Numbered from the stretch's first letter, positions 34,709 through 43,592 are shown. The stretch: DNA of 64,000 bases from Acinetobacter sp. CS-2 (GCF_016599715.1 NZ_CP067019.1:3038001-3102000), one strand, 5' to 3'. Notes: generated by a model from the letters alone, not told the origin. Made by a program: numbers and translations.

Positions 34709-35809
34709 TAGGACTTACGCATTGACGGATTCAAAAAAGTATTAAAATACTTTATAAAGTATCTGTGATCAGACGAATTAAACATGCTTCTACAGCAACT
34801 TGTACATTACCCATTTATATGGGCTTTCTCATGACAGAACCGAACTCTATTAGCTGCACACAACTTGCCGAGACTTATAATATCTCGCATGATAGTGTAA
34901 ATCGCTTTCTAGAGCGTGAAGACTACACACCTCACGACCTATATCAAGAATCAATTCAACATATTGATAATAATAAACTTATAGTCAGTATTGATGATAC
35001 TGTTTTAGATAAACCATATAGTCAACATATGGACTTGGTTAGCTATTTTTGGTCAGGCAAACACCACCGATCCGTCAAGGGTATTAATCTCATTACCTTG
35101 TATGCGACAGATCGAAATGGTCAAAATATTCCAATTAATTTCCGAATTTATGACAAATCTGAAAGTAAAACCAAGAATGATTACTTTATGGATATGTTAA
35201 GTGAAGTACTCAGTTGGGGTGCAAAGATTCAATTTATTACAGGTGATAGTTGGTATTCATCGACTGGAAATCTAAAAACCATAAGAAAATATGGTATTCG
35301 ATTTATGTTTGGTATCGACTGTAACCGTAAGGTTTCCCCAGAAAAAGGACAATGGTTTCAACTGCGCTTATTGCCAGATTTCCATCAGGGTCAAGTGATC
35401 TGGCTCAAAGATTTTGGCTTTGTACAATTATTTAAGACTCAGTTAAAAGAACAGCAGAGGTTTTATATTGTGCATCAAGATGAAGATGATTTATTGTCCT
35501 TTGAAGGTTTTCATGAATTACATTCAAGTCATTGGAAAATAGAGCAATATCACCGGGTGATTAAACAGGTTTGTCATATTGAAAAGTTTCAAGTAAGACG
35601 ATCTAAACTGATTTTGAATCATATTTTTTCAGCCTTGATGGCCTACGTTGAGATACAAAAGAACCAGTTTGAGCGGATCTTTGAAAATATATATCGTTGG
35701 CAGAAGAAATTATTTAGACCAATGATCAAAAACTTCATTGATGACTTTATTCTCGATAAAAATCATCTGCTACCACAGAGAATCTATAAGTAATAGTGCG
35801 TAAGTCCTA
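34709..35809 (+). mobile_element. IS701-family insertion sequence (ISAba11-like)
   Basis: An intact 1101-bp insertion with ends TAGGACTTACGCA and TGCGTAAGTCCTA as perfect inverted repeats. The flanks share TAACTA on both sides (34703-34708 and 35810-35815), consistent with a target duplication; the exact border is ambiguous by a base or two. The length equals that known for ISAba11. It carries one transposase gene and sits inside a leftward gene. Confidence 0.85.
34765..35793 (+). CDS. IS701-family transposase
   Basis: A 342-residue DDE transposase filling the insertion sequence. An N-terminal helix-turn-helix (SCTQLAETYNISHDSVNRFL) is followed by the catalytic core: SIDDTVLDKPYS holds the first Asp, FITGDSWYSS the second, and HSSHWKIEQYHRVIK the Glu. 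The core is intact, so it is probably active. The start may instead be the ATG at 34819 (MGFLMTEPN); the longer frame begins MIRRIKHAS. Confidence 0.88.
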   Translation: MIRRIKHASTATCTLPIYMGFLMTEPNSISCTQLAETYNISHDSVNRFLEREDYTPHDLYQESIQHIDNNKLIVSIDDTVLDKPYSQHMDLVSYFWSGKHHRSVKGINLITLYATDRNGQNIPINFRIYDKSESKTKNDYFMDMLSEVLSWGAKIQFITGDSWYSSTGNLKTIRKYGIRFMFGIDCNRKVSPEKGQWFQLRLLPDFHQGQVIWLKDFGFVQLFKTQLKEQQRFYIVHQDEDDLLSFEGFHELHSSHWKIEQYHRVIKQVCHIEKFQVRRSKLILNHIFSALMAYVEIQKNQFERIFENIYRWQKKLFRPMIKNFIDDFILDKNHLLPQRIYK

Positions 35810-36386
35810 TAACTATAAATTTTTTTATGCCTTTTTCCAGTAAAGTAATACTTTCAATTAAGCTTTCATTCCTAAAAATTCTTATTTTCTTAATAGGTGA
35901 TCCTAAATTTTTTAAATGAAAGCTTATATCCTGCTGTTTATGCTCGTAACTTGGCTCCCCAGTAAAAGGATTATCCTCTACCATCACTACTTGTTCAGGA
36001 TCAAAACATAACCCTTCAAATTCTAATATTGGTTTAGCTTGTTCATGCTGAACTTTTTGATCATCCTCATGAATTTTTATTAATTTTTTCTGTTCCTCAA
36101 CACTATTTCTCAATTCAATGGCTTGAAGACGTAATGATTCGGTATTTTGCTTTAATTCACGCCCTTGTTGGAGATACCCATACACTAACCATAAAAAAGC
36201 TAAAGGAGAAAAAACACCAGCTAAAAAATCTCCTTTCTCATTTAACTTCAATGAATTAAATTCATCTAAATTAATTATAAAATTACAGCTTAAATATAAA
36301 TATGAAATAGAGATGATAGTGATCAGAACCATCCCCAAATTATCTTTTATTATTTGCATAAACATACCAATAAATTATTAATATTA

Positions 36387-36818
36387 TTAATTAATTTTGA
36401 TTTTCATTGGTTGAAAATCATCAATATGTACCTGCTTGGTTTTCAATAAATCCTGACGCTTACCATCAGCAACCAATACGGCGCGCTTAACCTGAACTGT
36501 CCAGGTGCGATCCGCTCCGCACATCGTTTCGGACTCAAGAAAAATATTCCCAAATGCTTTACCTTGAAGGTTTTGTATATCGCCGTAGGTTATTACATTC
36601 TCAGAAGTGCCCTGCACTCTACCTGCTTTGTCCTTTGCTACCAGGTCTAAATACAACTTATCATTCTCCCCTAGAAAATCATGGATCGTTACATCCACTA
36701 CGGCGGAACATATTCCAGAATTTACATAGCTTGTTCTGGAATGCTGCAAGGTGATTGGGGTGGCCATTACTGCTGAACTGAATAAATGGGTGGCTAAAAT
36801 TAAAAGTAATTTTTTCAA
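36387..36818 (-). CDS. Secreted protein of unknown function
   Basis: A 143-residue exported protein with a signal peptide cut near AVMA. The mature part is beta-rich with three Cys (SGICSAVVD, SETMCGADRTW and none further in a clear pair), a pattern seen in small periplasmic proteins. It lies 21 bp upstream of the split gene and 29 bp downstream of another secreted protein, so the three form a leftward operon. No family is recognised. Confidence 0.65.
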   Translation of the reverse strand: MKKLLLILATHLFSSAVMATPITLQHSRTSYVNSGICSAVVDVTIHDFLGENDKLYLDLVAKDKAGRVQGTSENVITYGDIQNLQGKAFGNIFLESETMCGADRTWTVQVKRAVLVADGKRQDLLKTKQVHIDDFQPMKIKIN

Positions 36819-36847
36819 TTTTTAATTCCTATATCTATTTTTAATAA

Positions 36848-37423
36848 TCATTTATTTTCTATCTTCAAAGCATCTACGAACTCTAGAGATTCTTTAAGAC
36901 CATACAGATCAATCTTAACCTTCTCGAATTGCCCCTTAGTTGTCTTCCAAGTGTAGATTAATTCTCTACCACCCTTGAGCTTCTCTAAAATTATATCTGC
37001 CTGCTTATTTGCTAATAGATCCGCAGGTATATCCCTAATGACATTGCCGCCGTCTATCTTAAGATTAACTTTGGTTTTAAATCGGTCAGCACCTTGGAAT
37101 ACGTCCATAAATACAACTGACTTTTTGAAATCTCCATGCGTCAGGATCATTAGATTGTTTTGTCTGGTATCACAGATAATTTCATCAAAGCCAGTAGTAT
37201 GGCTAGTCTCATAACCGCATTTTGTATGCCAGTTTTCGCTCTTTTCGTTGCCACCCGGATTGTATGCCATCTCTACAATAAAGGGATTTTCTTGTGATAA
37301 GCGTTGGGCTATCTGCTTGATATCATATCCATTGGCAGGGTCCAAGTATTTTGCTGGAACAACCATTTCAGCATGGATACTGGCAGCAAAAAGAACTAAT
37401 GATAGGGCGACTATTCTTTTCAT
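36848..37423 (-). CDS. Secreted protein of unknown function
   Basis: A 191-residue exported protein with a signal peptide cut after SIHA. The mature part starts EMVVPAKYLDPANGYDIKQ and contains two Cys (TKCGYET, EIICDTRQ) that may pair. The sequence reads as a beta-rich soluble domain. It heads a short leftward operon with two other exported or membrane proteins in element 2. No family is recognised. Confidence 0.65.
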   Translation of the reverse strand: MKRIVALSLVLFAASIHAEMVVPAKYLDPANGYDIKQIAQRLSQENPFIVEMAYNPGGNEKSENWHTKCGYETSHTTGFDEIICDTRQNNLMILTHGDFKKSVVFMDVFQGADRFKTKVNLKIDGGNVIRDIPADLLANKQADIILEKLKGGRELIYTWKTTKGQFEKVKIDLYGLKESLEFVDALKIENK

Positions 37424-37502
37424 AATGAGTGCTTCAACTTTATATTTTTAATCTTTTATCATATATTTAAAATGATAAAAGGAGCCGAAGCCCCTTTTTT
37501 TG

Positions 37503-40043
37503 TTATTGTCCTATTGCTTTGCCAAAATCCGGGGATTCGATCTCATCCCATTCTCCCCACCACTGTGTCCGGTCCTGCTCACGCTCAGCCTTTCTAATAA
37601 GCTTTTCGCGATAACCTGGTGCAATGGCATCTTGAAGGCCATCAAAGATTAGTTTGTTAGTAGCAGCCTTAGTATACCAAAGATTTTGAGCAGGGATTTT
37701 GCTTTTAAGCAATCGGTAAGCTTCATTCCCAGCATTAGTATCCTTGCCCTCATACCATTGATTCAGGTTACCAAAGGTTAGAGATAGGATAGCTTTTGCA
37801 TCACTACCTACTGGACCAACTAAAAAGTCAGTAGTATCACGCCCACTTGGGTCCATACCTGCCACCATAATGTCACCTACGATTGGCATACCGCCGCCAG
37901 CAACAAAAGCACGAGTGAAAAACTTTGCTTCTGTCTCTAGGTTGTCGTCATCATCAAACATAGCAGCCGGATCATTACCTAATGCAAGCTCTTTAAGTTG
38001 AACAACTAGTCCACCAAGTAATGTAGTCATGCCAAGTAATGAACCAGCATACCAAGCCCTACTAGCCCAACCGTTTTTAGATAGAGTACGGCTGCCATGC
38101 CGCATAAGGAAGGCTAGAGGGAACGATTTAAACTGAGTTACACAGCGCCAAAACTCCCCCATTTCTGTACCGGCTCTGCCTACTTGGAACTTGGTACGCT
38201 CTCGAATGCCTGCCTCAATAATTGCCATACCTTGCTCATCAAGAATATGAGTATGCAGTCTGGTCGATACTTCATCCTTAATTCGTTTTGGGTCGCCAAA
38301 CTCAGCGAGCTTCTCATCTGGAATACGTTGGATAGCTTGGGCATGCATTAATGGGTTGCCCTTTGGATCTATTATTGGCTCAGCTAATTGCATCACCTTC
38401 CAATCCATTTCTGAGAGGCCACCCCCTTGGATTAACTCACGGTCTATGGCGCTAAGATCGTTCCAGTTTTTAGAGCGTGTTAAATCTGCAAATTTGTTCA
38501 TCATCATAGTGGAATAGCCCATCTTAGATGCAGCAGTAAGAGCGTTTAATCCAGATACACGTAGCACCTGAGTAGCTAGAGAACTTGAAGCCTTAGCAAT
38601 CTGTTCAGCACGGCCATGCACAGACGTTAGGCCATCGTCCGACCAGCGATTAAGAGAACCTAGCATCTCCTCAGTGGCAAGCCCTAGACTATGGGCGAAA
38701 CGCCTGTCTTCTGCATTTGCTGGATTCAACATCCGAAGCATCTCACCAAATACTTTCCGGTATGCAATGCCATTTACTTGGGCTGTTTTCAGTATCATAG
38801 CCTGATCAGTGGCAGAGGATAGGACAGTACCGCCCAGCATTGAGGCCACATTCATGGAGCGATATGTAACTCCAGCATTGGCAAGCACCTTACTCTCTGG
38901 TGGATTCTGCCCGGTGAACTCATCAAACATAGTCTCAGCACGTACAAGGGACTTGTTTACTTTGTCCGGCTTAATACCATTCTGTACAGTGTCGATATGC
39001 CTAGCACTCTGCATAAGAATCTGCATGGCTGGGCGTGGATTACTTCCGAAGGTTTCCACTAAGGCAATATCTTTCGACATGCTTGTAATGTGACTTTCTA
39101 GGATGTCTACAAACTGCATACCACCATATTGGGATTGATAGTCCATCCATGCGTCTGCATTCTTGAAGTTAAGTACACGACCTTCCTGATGCTTACTAGT
39201 GACCTTTGCACCGCCCCCAACATAGCCTTTCCCTACTTCGATCTTGTTAGCGCCGTCAGTCACAATAGACGTGTAGATATTCCCTAGTACGCCTCTCAAT
39301 TCATCATCAGGCATCAGATTGCCTTGAGCATCTACGAAGTCCTCACGTTTGATTAGGCCAATAATGTCATTAGTCCACTGTTCTTGGCCTGCCTCAGCTA
39401 CCTTTTGTGGGCTGTGATGTTGTGGTAATGCATAATCACGGCGTTTTTTAATGTCGCCACCTGCACGATTGAAACGCTCTAGGATGTCATCAAAGGTCTT
39501 GCTAATGCCTTGAGCTGCTTTAAGCGCCGTAGCATCTCCAGTGCTTTCCCTATGCAATTCTTTGATGATGTTCTGTACTAAAGCCTTATCAGTGTATATG
39601 CCTAGGCTACCTTTGATATTTAAATAAGTATCTACCAATTTCCCTCGGTAAAGATCTGCTATCGCTCTGGTCTTAGAGTCTGCAGACTGAATGCCTGACA
39701 TATCGCCATACGCTGCAACCATCCGGTCTATACGCTCTGACGCACTTATCTTTAGTGCTGGATCTTGAAGGATGGCAAGGTTTTTATTTTGGATAAGAAT
39801 ATCTTGTACGGCTATTCGCTTTTTACGAGCAAAGTCGGCTTGAATATCTTCTGCTACTTGCTTACTGGCAGCAGACAGCTTTTCCAGATCGGTTAAGCCT
39901 CTCCAGTGATCAATGTCTTTACGCGCTAGATTCACCATAGCCTGATTGATTCGGGCTTCAATATTTTGCACTTCCTGAGCATTCAAAGAGGCTTTACCCA
40001 GAGCCTTGGCTACGGCCTGCTTACATTGTTCTTTCATCTTCAT
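37503..40043 (-). CDS. Large phage internal-virion-type protein
   Basis: An 846-residue, mostly helical protein. The N-terminal 220 residues are charged and coiled-coil-like; the middle holds EGRVLNFKNADAWMDYQ and HITSMSKDIALVETFGSNP, blocks I associate with large proteins of podophage-like particles, proposed to be ejected with DNA. A hydrophobic segment (WYAGSLLGMTTLLGGLVVQL) lies near residue 690. AGGAATTAGAAT precedes ATG 40043. It is the only virion-type gene in the element, with no portal, capsid or terminase nearby. Family assignment is by memory of the motif, not by search. Confidence 0.55.
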   Translation of the reverse strand: MKMKEQCKQAVAKALGKASLNAQEVQNIEARINQAMVNLARKDIDHWRGLTDLEKLSAASKQVAEDIQADFARKKRIAVQDILIQNKNLAILQDPALKISASERIDRMVAAYGDMSGIQSADSKTRAIADLYRGKLVDTYLNIKGSLGIYTDKALVQNIIKELHRESTGDATALKAAQGISKTFDDILERFNRAGGDIKKRRDYALPQHHSPQKVAEAGQEQWTNDIIGLIKREDFVDAQGNLMPDDELRGVLGNIYTSIVTDGANKIEVGKGYVGGGAKVTSKHQEGRVLNFKNADAWMDYQSQYGGMQFVDILESHITSMSKDIALVETFGSNPRPAMQILMQSARHIDTVQNGIKPDKVNKSLVRAETMFDEFTGQNPPESKVLANAGVTYRSMNVASMLGGTVLSSATDQAMILKTAQVNGIAYRKVFGEMLRMLNPANAEDRRFAHSLGLATEEMLGSLNRWSDDGLTSVHGRAEQIAKASSSLATQVLRVSGLNALTAASKMGYSTMMMNKFADLTRSKNWNDLSAIDRELIQGGGLSEMDWKVMQLAEPIIDPKGNPLMHAQAIQRIPDEKLAEFGDPKRIKDEVSTRLHTHILDEQGMAIIEAGIRERTKFQVGRAGTEMGEFWRCVTQFKSFPLAFLMRHGSRTLSKNGWASRAWYAGSLLGMTTLLGGLVVQLKELALGNDPAAMFDDDDNLETEAKFFTRAFVAGGGMPIVGDIMVAGMDPSGRDTTDFLVGPVGSDAKAILSLTFGNLNQWYEGKDTNAGNEAYRLLKSKIPAQNLWYTKAATNKLIFDGLQDAIAPGYREKLIRKAEREQDRTQWWGEWDEIESPDFGKAIGQ

Positions 40044-40141
40044 ATTCTAATTCCTGTAATTCAGAACAATGCCAGCATTGCCCATTTAATACAGTTAATT
40101 TAGAACAGTGCTCACACTCAAAAAATGGGTGTATCAGACAT
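40021..40141 (-). pseudogene. Zinc-ribbon small protein with one-base frameshift
   Basis: From ATG 40141 the frame is broken by a run of six A (six T on the coding strand) at 40120-40125. With one base fewer it reads 39 residues beginning MSDTPIFECEHCSKL and containing a second CWHC pair, a C-x2-C...C-x2-C zinc ribbon. Its end overlaps the start of the 846-residue gene. It may be a true frameshift, a homopolymer sequencing error or programmed slippage. Confidence 0.55.
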
Positions 40142-40144
40142 TAA

Positions 40145-40167
40145 AAAAGGAGCCTAAATAGCTCCCA
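40145..40167 (-). terminator. Terminator of the 40182 gene
   Basis: GGAGC and GCTCC pair around TATTTAG on the minus strand, followed by six T. It closes the two-gene unit at 40182-40982 and isolates it from the virion-type gene. Confidence 0.65.
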
Positions 40168-40181
40168 TCTCTGAATCTGAC

Positions 40182-40676
40182 TTAGGCTGTACGCTTTGTT
40201 TGATTAAAGCAATGATTGATATTTCTCACACCAGACTTACGACCAATAGAAAGTGATCCCAGCACATTTTTTATAAACTGGATCTTCTTAACAATCTGGC
40301 CCAACTCAAACTCGAATGTATTCCTGTTAAGGAGGCGTTTAAATTCTTGATCAGGATCTAAATAATGCGCCGTAATGATCAAGGCATTTGGGCAACTATT
40401 CAGGCTAATTAGAATCGTATAGAGATGCTCATAATAGAATTCTTTATTGTTCTTAGCCGTTAAGTAAGTAAGGCGATGAATAAGTTCTTCCAGGTGAGAA
40501 ACAACTTTTAGCAAGTGTCCTTTATAATTACTGTTAAACAATTGCACGGCTTCTTTCCCATTAATTTCTCTTTGAAATTCATCAATAAGGTATTCAATCC
40601 CATTACATAACTGGATTGATCTTTCCATATCATCACAGTCTAAAGGCTTAAAAGCCGGGTTTTTTGGTTTGTTCAT
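40182..40676 (-). CDS. Helical protein of unknown function
   Basis: A 164-residue soluble protein, predicted mostly helical from its pattern (IEYLIDEFQREINGKEAVQL, HLEELIHRLTYL). No signal, membrane helix or known motif. It starts three bases after the stop of the HTH gene and is co-transcribed with it, ending at a terminator. Function unknown; the neighbour suggests a regulatory pair. Confidence 0.6.
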   Translation of the reverse strand: MNKPKNPAFKPLDCDDMERSIQLCNGIEYLIDEFQREINGKEAVQLFNSNYKGHLLKVVSHLEELIHRLTYLTAKNNKEFYYEHLYTILISLNSCPNALIITAHYLDPDQEFKRLLNRNTFEFELGQIVKKIQFIKNVLGSLSIGRKSGVRNINHCFNQTKRTA

Positions 40677-40679
40677 AAC

Positions 40680-40982
40680 CTATAGGCTCCAGTGATTATT
40701 TCTCGGAATATCTTTATCGTCTTTATCTGTAAATAATTTCCAAAGCTCAATCAATGCCTCACCTACTTCATAGTTAGGCCTACCACCACGTGCCCACTGG
40801 CTAACCGTACTGGCATTCGCTACAGGCAGAACAAATGCGATTTTTTCAGCCGTCATTTCATGATGTTCTTTTAGCTCTTCAATCATTTCCTTATAATTTG
40901 GTGCACCATAATGGATGGTATTTTTAACGAATATCAGCCTTTTCGATACTTCAAAATTATTGAGCTCAACAAAAATCCCCAT
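40680..40982 (-). CDS. HTH protein, copy 2
   Basis: A 100-residue protein whose helix-turn-helix (EKIAFVLPVANASTVSQWARG) is almost identical to that of the gene at 34071, followed by the same EALIELWK block. N- and C-termini differ. The ATG at 40982 has GGAGG seven bases upstream, so it is preferred to a TTG at 41003. Upstream on the same strand lies a relic of an initiator gene (41376-41530), so this is the end of an inverted, decayed replication module. Confidence 0.75.
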   Translation of the reverse strand: MGIFVELNNFEVSKRLIFVKNTIHYGAPNYKEMIEELKEHHEMTAEKIAFVLPVANASTVSQWARGGRPNYEVGEALIELWKLFTDKDDKDIPRNNHWSL

Positions 40983-41055
40983 ATATCCCTCCATAAGTTT
41001 CAACTTATTAAGGAGTAATCTAAGCGCCTAAAAAATGGGTATATTTGCAACAAAA

Positions 41056-41069
41056 CGCGCGCGCGCGCG
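41056..41069. repeat. (CG)7 alternating tract
   Basis: Fourteen alternating C and G bases stand in a strongly AT-rich context upstream of the leftward HTH gene. Such tracts can adopt Z-DNA when supercoiled. Confidence 0.6.
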
Positions 41070-41375
41070 AGGCAGGGAGCAAAACACTATATTTGAGGCA
41101 TTCCAACCCATAGCAATTTGTTATAGCAACCCTATTATCTTCGCTAACCAACAACGAACATGAGTAAACAAATAAGATTTATAACAGGCACTCTCATATC
41201 GTTCTAATTTGCCCTATAAGCTACCTAAAAATATTGATGTACCATTTATCATTTTTTTAATTCAAATCGCTCACAGCTCAAGCCAGTGCAAAATTGATGC
41301 ATATATCAAGTTAGTTTTAAAGTTTACTCTTGAATATGGAATGAAGAATTACCTTTGAATTAGTACGGCGCTTTC

Positions 41376-41530
41376 TCAAAAGAGAGATGATTGATTCAAT
41401 GGTAGATTCATTGATAGGTTCTGCATCCCAAAAACGGGTACATTCAAAATCCCAAAATTGGGATCGTTCAAAATACCGTTTTTGGGAATATTACCGTTTT
41501 CGGAATGATACCAATATTGGGTATATTCTA
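41376..41530 (-). pseudogene. Relic of a DnaT-like initiator gene
   Basis: On the minus strand this reads ENGNIPKNGILNDPNFGI, then NVPVFGMQNLSMNL, ending at a stop at 41376. It parallels the NPKNG-repeat linker of the initiator at 31874, including the MQN...LSMNL end. The HTH and DnaT-like domains are gone. The CCCAAAAACGGG-like DNA repeats are still visible. Confidence 0.65.
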
Positions 41531-41559
41531 AATTTAAACTGTCTTGACTGATGACAACT

Positions 41560-42120
41560 TCCCATTATTTTCTAGTCTTATTTATTTGGACAAAATGTTA
41601 GACAAATCATCTCCATAAAATTTAATAAGACTTTTATTTAGAAAATCATTCCATAGACAAAACTAAGACATTTTTTATATCAGGTTTTGGTAATCACTAC
41701 AGGGGGAAATAAACAGGAGAAGTGACTAGTAGGGAATCTACTATGTCCTGATCTATATCTATATGTTTTATTTTGAGTAGACATTATTTCCAATCTCCAC
41801 ACATATAGAAAACAACTCCACACATATAAGACCTATCCAAAAAAACATCAAAAAATATGGTTTCAAATAAGGTTTTTTATACTGGGGAAAATGTCAGGTT
41901 TTAACAGGTTTATATTTCTATTTTTATTGATCGGCCCCAGGGTTATGACTGTATACCCCCTTGTCCGTACTTTTGATCATTTTATATACGTGGATTATGT
42001 TACTACATCAAAAAAAGTCTGTTACCACATCAAAACATGCACATCTGATTTCCTGTTACCACATCAAAACTTCATACCTGGTGCCATGTTTCGACCAAAT
42101 AAAAAAATAATTTAATGTCG
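41560..42120. repeat. Gene-free region with iteron-like direct repeats
   Basis: CTCCACACATATA occurs at 41795 and 41816 (21-bp period). TGTTACCACATCAAAAC occurs at 42020 and 42054, with a variant at 41998; steps are 22 and 34 bp. No convincing gene is present. The layout resembles a plasmid- or phage-type iteron origin. Confidence 0.5.
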
Positions 42121-42247
42121 ATATTCTTAGTGAGTTATCTCAGTCGGATTGATCCGGTTTAAATAATTATTAAGAGCGTAAAGCATGGCATAAGACCATG
42201 TATATTTCAGGCATTAAAAAAGCCCACCATTTGGAGAGCCCTTAAAT

Positions 42248-42466
42248 TTAATTCTTTGGCTTTCGTATATAAACTTCAGCCTGATCTGTGGCATCGCACA
42301 ACTTCACATCATTGGATATCCAAAATCTATACTCAGCATCACCAACAATATATCTCTGCTTATAGTATTCCGAGGTCTTATTTTCTTCGACTTCTTTCGC
42401 ATTAAAGAATCGCTTATCAAATTCCACCACTTGACCGGCCAAGTCCCCACCAATACATATATTCAA
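42248..42466 (-). CDS. Small hypothetical protein
   Basis: A 72-residue soluble protein beginning with a TTG codon at 42466, with AAGGCAA upstream as a weak ribosome site. The first part IGGDLAGQVVEFDKRFF and the end AEVYIRKPKN are of a type seen in small phage proteins, with no known domain. It lies in the cargo part of element 2. Confidence 0.5.
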   Translation of the reverse strand: MNICIGGDLAGQVVEFDKRFFNAKEVEENKTSEYYKQRYIVGDAEYRFWISNDVKLCDATDQAEVYIRKPKN

Positions 42467-42499
42467 TTAAATTGCCTTATGAATAAATAAATCCGCAAT

Positions 42500-42526
42500 A
42501 AAAAAACCCAATCTGGGTAGACTGGG
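42500..42526 (-). terminator. tRNA-fMet terminator
   Basis: On the minus strand CCCAGTCT, a four-base loop and AGATTGGG form an eight-pair stem followed by T7, 25 bp after the tRNA end. Confidence 0.75.
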
Positions 42527-42550
42527 CTATAAACTTTGAATCTTTTTCGT

Positions 42551-42627
<77 letters not shown>

Positions 42628-42972
42628 TCAACGAGGTGACTTTATACGTCATAAGCAGCATCAAAGCAAACTTTATTAGAAATAATATAGTCATTTACAG
42701 AAGCAATTAGATTAATTAAATATTTTAACCAATACTCGACTCAGTCTTAAACAACGGATGAGAATTTTGCTGCATTTCCTTCATGTTAGTCGTGACGATC
42801 CAGAGCCAAATATTCCAAACTTATACTGTACTCAAGGCCAGTTATGGAGTGACATGTAATGAAAACGAAGTAATGCAATTAAAACGACAGAAAATCTACC
42901 CGGCTATAAGTCGGGTTTTCTTTTACTGATTTCCGCTTATAATTCACTAACTGATACTAATAACACGAAATC
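42628..42972. other. Mostly non-coding interval
   Basis: A 33-codon frame at 42758-42859 (begins MRILLHFLHVSRDD, ends GQLWSDM) is open but lacks a good ribosome site and may be a gene relic. A terminator lies at 42898-42924 (ACCCG/CGGGT stem plus T-run). Confidence 0.35.
42898..42924 (+). terminator. Rightward terminator
   Basis: ACCCGG and TCGGGT pair around a seven-base loop, followed by TTTCTTTTA. Only the 33-codon frame lies upstream on this strand. Confidence 0.6.
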
Positions 42973-43317
42973 ATGAAAACAAAAATATTCACCACCCTAC
43001 TTATAACTCTTTCAATCACCGGCTGCCAAAAGGAACCAGAGAAGGCTACTGCTTCTCAGAAAACAGATCCTGTGGCACAAGCGCAATTTGATAAATCAGA
43101 TAAAAAAATTGCTAAATATTTGGATCAACTTGAGAACCCCAATACTCCCCAGGAGGTGCGTAAGCAAATCCTGTGTGTGGACTACCCTGCTGAATACAAA
43201 AATAACTACATGCCAGCATTGATGAAGCTTTCACACGATTACATCAGGATAAAACTACTAGCCGACTTAGATTACACCCTGAATTACTACAAGAAAAAAG
43301 ACAATATCCGGTGCTGA
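42973..43317 (+). CDS. Small lipoprotein
   Basis: A 114-residue protein with a lipoprotein signal: LSITGC places the lipidated Cys at residue 18. The mature part begins QKEPEKATASQKTD and ends with two Cys (ILCVDY, IRC at the end) that may pair. No family is recognised. It is anchored to a membrane by lipid. It is followed closely by the 25-residue hydrophobic peptide gene. Confidence 0.7.
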   Translation: MKTKIFTTLLITLSITGCQKEPEKATASQKTDPVAQAQFDKSDKKIAKYLDQLENPNTPQEVRKQILCVDYPAEYKNNYMPALMKLSHDYIRIKLLADLDYTLNYYKKKDNIRC

Positions 43318-43348
43318 AAGATTCGCATGTGATTTGTAGGAGATCATT

Positions 43349-43426
43349 ATGGAAAGAGCTATTATTGCGGTAATTTTAATTGTTATCCTTATATTGCTAA
43401 TCATTTTTTATAAGACGAAAAGATAG
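43349..43426 (+). CDS. 25-residue single-helix hydrophobic peptide
   Basis: A frame of 25 codons with a strong ribosome site (TAGGAG, eight bases before ATG). The product begins MERA, has a 16-residue run of Ile/Val/Leu and ends FYKTKR, so it is a single membrane helix with a basic tail. This is the size and shape of small stress proteins and type I toxins. No antisense RNA is evident. Confidence 0.55.
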   Translation: MERAIIAVILIVILILLIIFYKTKR

Positions 43427-43492
43427 CTTGTGTGGTCACATATCAAGCCTATCTTCACCCTTTGATACCACGGATAATATTCGATCGCACAG

Positions 43493-43513
43493 ACCCACTT
43501 CGGTGGGTTTCTT
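43493..43513 (+). terminator. Terminator after the small-peptide gene
   Basis: ACCCAC-TTCG-GTGGGT forms a tight tetraloop hairpin followed by TTCTT. Confidence 0.7.
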
Positions 43514-43592
43514 AATATTTTTCTTCAAATTAACATTGCCCAAATGCTGTCACGACTTTAGTATTTTCTTAATTGTATAAATTAAATACCTT

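Larger units (their letters stand above)
34503..36365 (-). pseudogene. Membrane/coiled-coil protein gene split by an IS701-family element
   Basis: The N-terminal part (36365 to about 35811) encodes two hydrophobic helices (residues about 10-32 and 48-66, with FLAGVFSPLAFLWLVYGYL), a coiled coil and a soluble domain. The frame continues beyond the insertion from 34708 to a stop at 34503 (starts VIYLTDEEQDNLHKNSNF, ends RKVNISPS). Removing the 1107 inserted bases (IS plus one target copy) restores exactly 252 codons. The present product ends inside the IS as VIGLTHYYL. The family function is unknown; such two-helix coiled-coil proteins are common in phages. Confidence 0.85.

Noticed and set aside
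41891..42115. Open frame of 74 codons rich in Phe/Tyr/His
   Set aside because: It overlaps the TGTTACCACATCAAAAC repeats, has no ribosome site and an implausible composition, so it is taken as chance.
42205..42240. Terminator after the gene at 42248
   Set aside because: The two AGCCC segments are direct, not inverted, so no stable stem forms.
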